Shown: one piece after another, positions 62,443 through 64,000 of the stretch
How positions within the stretch are numbered: position 1 is the first letter of the stretch
Layout of the letters: each line of letters starts with the position of its first letter
NCBI GenBank assembly: GCA_043228905.1
Contig: JBHGNT010000004.1
Coordinates: 4,092,001-4,156,000 of the forward strand
Length of the DNA: 64,000 nt
Direction: 5' to 3'
From: Azolla caroliniana
Lineage: Eukaryota; Polypodiophyta
Translations under genes and position numbers: made by a program
The notes under the pieces: model-generated
Database searches by the model: none
The model's input: the letters and a program-made list of their open reading frames with translations, nothing else
Told to the model about the DNA's origin: nothing

Positions 62443-63035
62443 GGATCAGTTCCATTATGGGCTACAATGATCTGAAGAATTCACTTTCCAAGAAAATCCA
62501 AATCATTGATGGAGGTTATTAGTCGAGCAATATGATGTATGAATTCCAAGCAAGCTTTGGGGATATAGATAGTGTTAGAACACTCAACAAGATAAAGTTT
62601 GAGATGTTGCCTCGACTTGGCTTATGCAACATATTTTCACCTCCTTGCATATGACATTTCCTTTTGGTGAAGAGGCATTAGTGAATCAATTTCACTATGG
62701 GCTAAACAATGATCTAAATAATTTATTCTCTCACTTTCCAAGAAACTCCAAAATCATTGACGAGGGCTATTAGTCGAGCAATACAATGTACGAATTCCAA
62801 GCAAACTTTGGGGATATGGATAGTCTTAGAACGATAGTCAACAAGATTCAAAGATTGTAAAAAGGAGATTGCCCCAATTCAGTTTATGCAACATATTTTC
62901 GCCTCCTTACATTTGGCATTCCTTGGTATGAAGAGACATTAGTGGATCAGTTCCTTTATGGGCTACACAATGATATGAAGAATACTTTTCCTCACTTCCC
63001 AAGAAAATCCAAAATCCTTGACGAGGGCTATTAGT
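62443..63035 (+). pseudogene. Three direct repeats of a retrotransposon gag-like segment
   Basis: Repeat starts are at 62443, 62683 and 62944, each opening with [GA]ATCA[AG]TT..[AT].TATGGGC. In the last two the reading YATYF, FGIPWYEETLVDQFLYGL and NDMKN resembles the conserved gag block of plant Ty3/gypsy elements (consensus PWGEEALVDQFHYGL). All frames have stops. Spacing of 240 and 261 bases shows a tandem multiplication of a gag piece. Confidence 0.6.
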
Positions 63036-63238
63036 ATTATAGAAGGTATGTACATGGATGTGATAACTTAGAAAATGTATGTACATAGAATGTTTAAAAT
63101 TGTAGTATGTTGCTTTGTGCAATAAAGAAAAAGTAAGTTGCTAAAGTTGGAATGCCATGTGAAATCATGCAACCACACAATACAAGTACATTAAGTTTCT
63201 TCACTAATAGATTGAGATACCTTTAATCCCAACTTTTG

Positions 63239-63280
<42 letters not shown>

Positions 63281-63282
63281 GT

Positions 63283-63932
63283 CTCTATATAGATGAGGTA
63301 TCACATTACATTGAGAGATTCAAGGGTTCCGGAGCACGCCTAGCAGGTATAGCTATACAAATATTACTATATGCTGATGACATTGTGCTGATTTCTGACT
63401 CTCCTGAGGGACTACAAAGACATCTAAATGCCTGAAAACTATTTTGTACGGACAAAGGTTTGTCAACAACATGGACAAAACTAAAGTGATGGTGTTTAAC
63501 ACCACTCAAGCATGGGTAACAAGATCAGAACCAGAATTCTTCTTGGGAGAGGAAAAGGTAGAATACACACGCTCCTACACATACCTAGGAGTAACATTTA
63601 CAGGACCTAGGTTCTCCTTACAGGAAGCTGCTTGTGCCCAACTTTCTCGTGGATATGCAGCCCTTGGTGCTCTCGAGAGACAATGTGCACATCTGCAGTT
63701 CCAAGAGCCACGGACTAAGCTATGGTTATTTGATACACTTGTCACACCAACTCTTCTCTATGGAATAGAAACATGGGGACCGAGTCTTAACAAGGCAAAT
63801 CATTGGAAAGATTTAGAGAGACCTTTAGTGTCAATGATTGCTTGCATGATAAGGAGCAAAGCATTGGTGCCCCACGATATAATCCGGGCAGAGATGGGAG
63901 CAGCACCTATAATAACCGAGGCATTGTTCTGA
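63283..63932 (+). pseudogene. LINE reverse transcriptase C-terminal region
   Basis: An open stretch reads LYIDEVSHYIERF, then LLYADDIVLISDSPEGLQRHLNA, and ends at a stop near 63435. A shifted frame continues with MDKTKVMVFNTT, YTRSYTYLGVTF, RSKALVPHDIIRAE to 63932 and readable beyond it. YADD is the catalytic RT motif. The thumb and the IRAE-containing post-RT region match the minus-strand relic at 9210-9458, so both belong to one LINE family. The break near 63435-63470 makes this copy dead. It is preceded by a (CT)n tract (63241-63276), and the element runs off the window. Confidence 0.8.
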
Positions 63933-64000
63933 TCAGTGACATTTATCCAATGTCTTTGGGAGCTACCTAAACGAAGGTACCCAAGGTTGGCACTTATGTC

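Overview
This is nuclear DNA of a land plant. The genes have canonical GT-AG introns, and the sequence is AT-rich with low gene density. Plant retrotransposon and hAT transposon remnants, long microsatellites and a plastid psaB fragment fill the space between genes. A cilium-associated gene of the CFAP119/CCDC189 type and a very long, nearly intronless PPR gene point to a plant with motile sperm. A fern is the best guess, but another free-sporing plant, a cycad or Ginkgo is not excluded.

Layout. Positions 1-2.5 kb hold decayed retroelement pieces (Ty3/gypsy integrase end, a 195-bp tandem duplication, a LINE 3' end). 3.2-4.6 kb (-) is a three-exon histone-fold gene (DNA polymerase epsilon subunit / NF-YB-like). 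5.9-11.7 kb is a transposon cluster: a LINE RT fragment, a hAT relic split by a 403-bp solo LTR, a LINE relic, and copia LTR-like and RT pieces. 13.7-17.2 kb (+) is an eight-exon SLC35F5-like transporter. 19.1-22.0 kb (-) is an eight-exon plastid omega-3 fatty acid desaturase. 22.6 kb carries a tRNA-derived SINE. 25.0-28.2 kb (-) is a CFAP119-like gene. 29.8-33.1 kb (-) is the giant PPR gene. 34-36.5 kb holds a minisatellite and the psaB fragment. 38.1-39.9 kb (+) is an RRP1/Nop52 ribosome-biogenesis gene. 42.5-45.8 kb (-) is a nine-exon lipase related to bacterial thermoalkalophilic lipases. 46-57 kb is repeat-rich and includes a second SINE copy and a 738-bp near-identical duplication on both sides of a 100-N assembly gap. 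57.8-61.2 kb (+) is the 5' half of a half-size peroxisomal-type ABCD transporter whose ATPase domain is not seen. The right end holds tandem duplications, gag-like repeats and a LINE reverse transcriptase with a YADD motif.

The genes are unrelated housekeeping or organelle-directed functions, as usual in plants; no operon or gene cluster logic is seen. The most unusual items are the SINE family built of two opposed tRNA-like modules (two copies with target-site duplications), the CFAP119-like gene, the repeated N-terminal module and truncated end of the PPR gene, and the decayed partial-exon duplication in the transporter gene. All exon boundaries were read by eye from splice consensus and reading-frame continuity, not from transcripts.
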